Below, in pieces: positions 6,508-9,197 of a DNA stretch of 9,197 nucleotides. This stretch comes from Phycisphaerae bacterium (GTDB taxonomy: Bacteria > Planctomycetota > Phycisphaerae > UBA1845), in the NCBI GenBank assembly GCA_021604825.1, contig BQJS01000191.1:1-9197 (forward strand), read 5' to 3'. The translations under genes were made by a program, and so were the position numbers. Every line of letters begins with the position of its first letter. The first letter of the stretch is position 1. The notes below the pieces were generated by a model. The model saw nothing but the letters and a program-made list of their open reading frames with translations. It made no database searches and was not told the origin of the DNA.

Positions 6508-6519
6508 TCAGTTAACTGA
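6508..6519. promoter_or_regulatory. 12-bp perfect palindrome, candidate operator
   Basis: TCAGTTAACTGA is its own reverse complement. It lies about 5-17 bp downstream of the predicted transcription start and 12 bp before the GTG start of cysE, where a bound dimeric repressor would block transcription. The position is suggestive; the regulator is unknown. In the mRNA it is too tight to form a normal hairpin loop, so a DNA site is the better reading. Confidence 0.4.
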
Positions 6520-6531
6520 CATCCATCGAAA

Positions 6532-7518
6532 GTGCGCGACGTGGCCGACAAATTCACCCTTGGGGATAAACTGCCCGACCTCGTCAAAGCCGTCGTGCAA
6601 AGCTACGAGAAGGACGCCCGCACGCGACACATCGATTGCGAGTTCCTGCCCGCACCCAAAGAAGTCAACGAACTGATTCGCCTGTCGCTCGAACTGTTCT
6701 TCCCGGGATTTCTCGGTCGGCAGGATCTCACGACCTTCAACGTGGCGTATCATGTCGGCGAGTTGCTTCCGCTCATCGCCAAGTTGATGCACCGGCAGGT
6801 CAAGAAGTGCTTGTGCTATCATCAGATTCAAGTCGAAGGACGAGCCCCCGACGATGAAGGCTGCCAATGCAACGCCGAACGAGTCACGCACCTGTTTCTC
6901 GAACGCATTGTCCACATGCGAGAGGTTCTGGCCGACGACGTGCAAGCCGCTTTCGACGGCGATCCTGCGGCTGTCAACTGTGACGAAGTGATTCTCGCGT
7001 ATCCGGGGTTGCTTGCGATCGCGGTGCATCGATTGGCCCACGAACTTTACGTCGCCGACGTGCCGATGCTGCCCCGTATGATTGCCGAATGGGCCCATCG
7101 CGAAACCGGCGTGGACATTCACCCCGGCGCGAAGATCGGCCGCAGCTTCTTCATCGATCACGGAACGGGCGTGGTCATCGGTGAAACCTCGGACATCGGC
7201 AACAACGTGAAGGTGTATCAGGGCGTAACGCTTGGTGCGTTATCGTTCCCGAAAGACGAACGCGGTCGCGTCATCCGCGTCGCCAAACGCCACCCGACCG
7301 TCGAGGACGACGTCACCATCTACGCCAACGCCATTATTCTCGGCGGTAAAACGGTCCTGAAGAAGGGATGCGTGATTGGTGGTTCCGTATTCGTAACCGC
7401 GTCAGTACCGGAAAACGCCATGGTCACGATCACCCCGCCCGCCCTGAAAATGCAAAAGCGAGCATTCGACGCCCCACCGCAGGACGACGATGTCCCCATG
7501 GGCGATTTTCAGATCTAG
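6532..7518 (+). CDS. cysE: Serine O-acetyltransferase, long EpsC-type
   Basis: A 328-residue enzyme transferring acetyl from acetyl-CoA to serine, the first step of cysteine synthesis. The N-terminal half is the helical SAT domain (YPGLLAIAVHRLAHELY at 157-173). The C-terminal half is the left-handed beta-helix of hexapeptide repeats (from about 196). Catalytic residues align with the E. coli enzyme: D195 in GVDIHPG, H210 in IDHGTG, H254 in RHPTV. The insertion SFPKDERGRVIRVAK at 238-252 is typical of the long EpsC-like branch. The protein ends in GDFQI; a C-terminal isoleucine after acidic residues is what docks CysE into CysK in the cysteine synthase complex. Two CxC pairs (C93/C95 and C111/C113) lie in the N-terminal half and could bind metal. 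The start is GTG 6532, since an in-frame TGA at 6517 excludes anything earlier; GTG 6541 is an alternative. The ribosome binding site is weak. Confidence 0.93.
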   Translation: MRDVADKFTLGDKLPDLVKAVVQSYEKDARTRHIDCEFLPAPKEVNELIRLSLELFFPGFLGRQDLTTFNVAYHVGELLPLIAKLMHRQVKKCLCYHQIQVEGRAPDDEGCQCNAERVTHLFLERIVHMREVLADDVQAAFDGDPAAVNCDEVILAYPGLLAIAVHRLAHELYVADVPMLPRMIAEWAHRETGVDIHPGAKIGRSFFIDHGTGVVIGETSDIGNNVKVYQGVTLGALSFPKDERGRVIRVAKRHPTVEDDVTIYANAIILGGKTVLKKGCVIGGSVFVTASVPENAMVTITPPALKMQKRAFDAPPQDDDVPMGDFQI

Positions 7519-7549
7519 AAGTGATCGGTCCACCTTACGGAAGACTGCT

Positions 7550-9088
7550 TCATTTTGAGGCTTCGGCGCGGCTCTTAGACTTAAGCCAATCCTGCACATC
7601 TTCCAACTCGTATTGCTCCAACCGCTCACGAACTTCGTCGATCAGATCATCCAATCGGTATGTCATCTTCGGAGCGCTGAATACCGAAATGGGCTGCCCC
7701 AAGATCGGATCGCGGATGGTCAGAACGCTCATACCATCGTCGCCGTGCGATCCTTCAAACCGAAGTCGTCCGCGATCAACCAAGACTTTGACCCCAAAAT
7801 CAACGTATTCAATTGTCTCAGGCAACATCGAGGCCAATCGCCCAAGATCAACGCCCAACACATCCTTCGCGACGCTGAGAATCATGTCGCGGCTAATCGT
7901 CCCCGGTTCGCCGGGCTTGCCAATCGCATCGGCTGAGATGTCAGCCCACTTCACTTCGTTGTTTTCGACGAGCAGGCCGTTGATTTTGACGCGCAGCTCG
8001 CCGGTCACCACGCCATGTCCAATCAACTTCGTGATCGCTTCCAGCGGAATGCTCGCCGCATCGCCGACGACGCTGGCGTGGGCAATCTCTTGGCCAACGA
8101 TACGGGCTTGCTGCACGCGAAGGTTCACCAAACCGGTGAGGCCCGGAACCTTCGCAATCGAGGCGATGTCTTCCAACCGAACGTCTGACAGACTGCCACG
8201 AAAGGTCATGGTTTCCAATTCGCGGTTGGCCACGACAGCTTCGTCGAGCATGATATCGACGCGCCCCCGCACCGGCTGATCCAACATGGATGATGCCAAC
8301 TCTTCCAGACGAATGTCGCCAAGCGCCCCACGAATGGTGATGCGCTGCGCTTCCGAATCATCCCGCAACGTGATCGCGCCGTTGAACCAACCCGAATTGA
8401 TATCGCCTCGGAGGAACCGACCCAATCCAAGCACGCCAACTGGAACTGGCGGCACGTCCAACGACACGTGATGAAATTCCAGCCCCGCCCCCGGCGTGAA
8501 CAATGCATCGACCTGAAGTGGCGCGGTTAAGTCGCTGCCATTGAAACGTTTCGCGGTGAGGTTGGCGTGTCCGGTTCCGTCGGGTGAGAAACGTATGTCA
8601 CCTTCAGCCCCTTGAATCACCAGCCCGATGCCGTTTCGCTTCCAGGCAATATCGAAGCCATTGAGCTGGACGCTGGCCAACCCCAAGGCCTGAAAATCGT
8701 GCCCCAAACCACTCGCGAGCATCCTGCGATATTCGTCAGGTCCCAGCGCGTTCGAATCGAGCACCAATATGCCCGAGTTGAGATCGAGCGCCACCTGCTC
8801 ACCGCTGTCGCCAGCCCCCAAATGCCAGATCGCATCGGTGCAGCCGAATGTCGGCTTCTCAATTTCAGGCAAAAATATTTCGATGCCGGAGAATTTACGG
8901 CTGCTACCGGAAAGCGGTGTGACCCGGTTGATGGTCGTACGCAGATTCAAATAGTCCCCGACCTGCTGTTCGACCGAGTGACGATACGAATCGCTGCGAA
9001 TGTAAACCGCGTACCCAATCGCCGTCGAAATCGACCCAACGACAACGAGTATCGATATTGCAAGAATGATCTGACGATGACGCAGCAA
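7550..9088 (-). CDS. AsmA-like membrane-anchored envelope protein
   Basis: A 512-residue protein that I cannot name exactly. Residues 7-29 form one N-terminal transmembrane anchor (IILAISILVVVGS), followed by a long, mostly beta-rich extracytoplasmic region with no cysteine clusters. The pattern of anchor plus repeated short beta units resembles the AsmA/YhdP/TamB superfamily, whose members form grooves that move lipid between membranes; this is inference from style only. Three consecutive 44-residue repeats occupy 253-384, each beginning like RGxLxDVRLEDIAS. The C-terminus (about 480-506) is a charged helix. The start is TTG 9088, supported by GGAG at 9096-9099 seven nt upstream; no nearby ATG fits. 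It converges on cysE with 31 bp between stops and no visible terminator. It begins 47 nt after the stop of the partial gene to its right, so the two may form an operon. Confidence 0.82.
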   Translation of the reverse strand: MLRHRQIILAISILVVVGSISTAIGYAVYIRSDSYRHSVEQQVGDYLNLRTTINRVTPLSGSSRKFSGIEIFLPEIEKPTFGCTDAIWHLGAGDSGEQVALDLNSGILVLDSNALGPDEYRRMLASGLGHDFQALGLASVQLNGFDIAWKRNGIGLVIQGAEGDIRFSPDGTGHANLTAKRFNGSDLTAPLQVDALFTPGAGLEFHHVSLDVPPVPVGVLGLGRFLRGDINSGWFNGAITLRDDSEAQRITIRGALGDIRLEELASSMLDQPVRGRVDIMLDEAVVANRELETMTFRGSLSDVRLEDIASIAKVPGLTGLVNLRVQQARIVGQEIAHASVVGDAASIPLEAITKLIGHGVVTGELRVKINGLLVENNEVKWADISADAIGKPGEPGTISRDMILSVAKDVLGVDLGRLASMLPETIEYVDFGVKVLVDRGRLRFEGSHGDDGMSVLTIRDPILGQPISVFSAPKMTYRLDDLIDEVRERLEQYELEDVQDWLKSKSRAEASK

Positions 9089-9135
9089 AAAGAAACTCCA
9101 ACATGTGTCGCTTTGATTTGCAGACTTGCCCGGCG

Positions 9136-9197
9136 TTACAGCTTGCGTGCAGCATCGAGATAATGTCTGTACGCGGCATGCATTTCGTTCATCGTAT
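9136..9197 (-). CDS. 3' end of an unidentified gene entering from the right edge
   Basis: On the minus strand the last 20 codons before a TAA stop at 9136-9138 read ...TMNEMHAAYRHYLDAARKL. This looks like an amphipathic C-terminal helix of a real protein rather than random translation. The fragment is too short to identify. It lies 47 nt upstream of the AsmA-like gene on the same strand, consistent with co-transcription. It could also be chance open frame. Confidence 0.35.
   Translation of the reverse strand, partial: TMNEMHAAYRHYLDAARKL

Noticed and set aside
7368..8279. 303-codon plus-strand ORF over the cysE end and the AsmA-like gene
   Set aside because: Serine/arginine-rich shadow spanning two real genes on different frames and strands; the AsmA-like gene has a good ribosome binding site and repeats.

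Overview
The window looks like ordinary chromosomal DNA from a Gram-negative bacterium of moderate to fairly high GC content. The gene styles (short tau-type DnaX, long EpsC-type serine acetyltransferase, AsmA-like envelope protein, exported cyclophilin) are compatible with Planctomycetota or a related phylum, but that placement is a tentative inference. No insertion sequence, phage gene, CRISPR array, tRNA or rRNA was seen.

Layout. Positions 1-3337 carry genes on the minus strand, in transcription order: an exported cyclophilin-type peptidyl-prolyl isomerase (2231-3337), a signal recognition particle RNA gene that no protein ORF reveals (1988-2118, with a U-tract at 1981-1987), dnaX for the DNA polymerase III clamp-loader subunit (466-1914), and the nucleoid-associated protein gene ybaB (50-382). 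A recR gene would be expected next, beyond the left edge. A divergent gap of 322 bp (3338-3659) separates this block from a plus-strand operon. That operon encodes a periplasmic binding protein (3660-4574), an ABC ATPase (4564-5400) and a FecCD-type permease (5400-6443), with overlapping junctions. It is a type II importer of the cobalamin/heme/siderophore class, and BtuFDC is the best guess. Next comes cysE/epsC (6532-7518) with its own sigma70-like promoter and a 12-bp perfect palindrome just downstream of it. It converges on a minus-strand AsmA-like membrane-anchored protein gene (7550-9088). The 3' end of one more minus-strand gene appears to enter from the right edge (9136-9197).

Working together. 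ffs, dnaX and ybaB form a housekeeping cluster (protein targeting, replication, nucleoid or repair) whose neighbourhood is known from many bacteria. The three ABC genes build one transporter. CysE starts cysteine synthesis from serine. The AsmA-like protein and the cyclophilin point to envelope biogenesis and extracytoplasmic folding.

The most interesting signals are: (1) an A10 run in dnaX at which slippage of one base in either direction leads to a quick stop, predicting a truncated gamma form of 388 or 394 residues, as known from Thermus (transcriptional slippage) and E. coli (ribosomal frameshift); (2) the SRP RNA, with a GAAA-capped domain IV and a 21-bp closing helix; (3) the promoter plus palindrome ahead of cysE; (4) three exact-length 44-residue tandem repeats in the AsmA-like protein. 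I found no clear evidence of a wholly new system.
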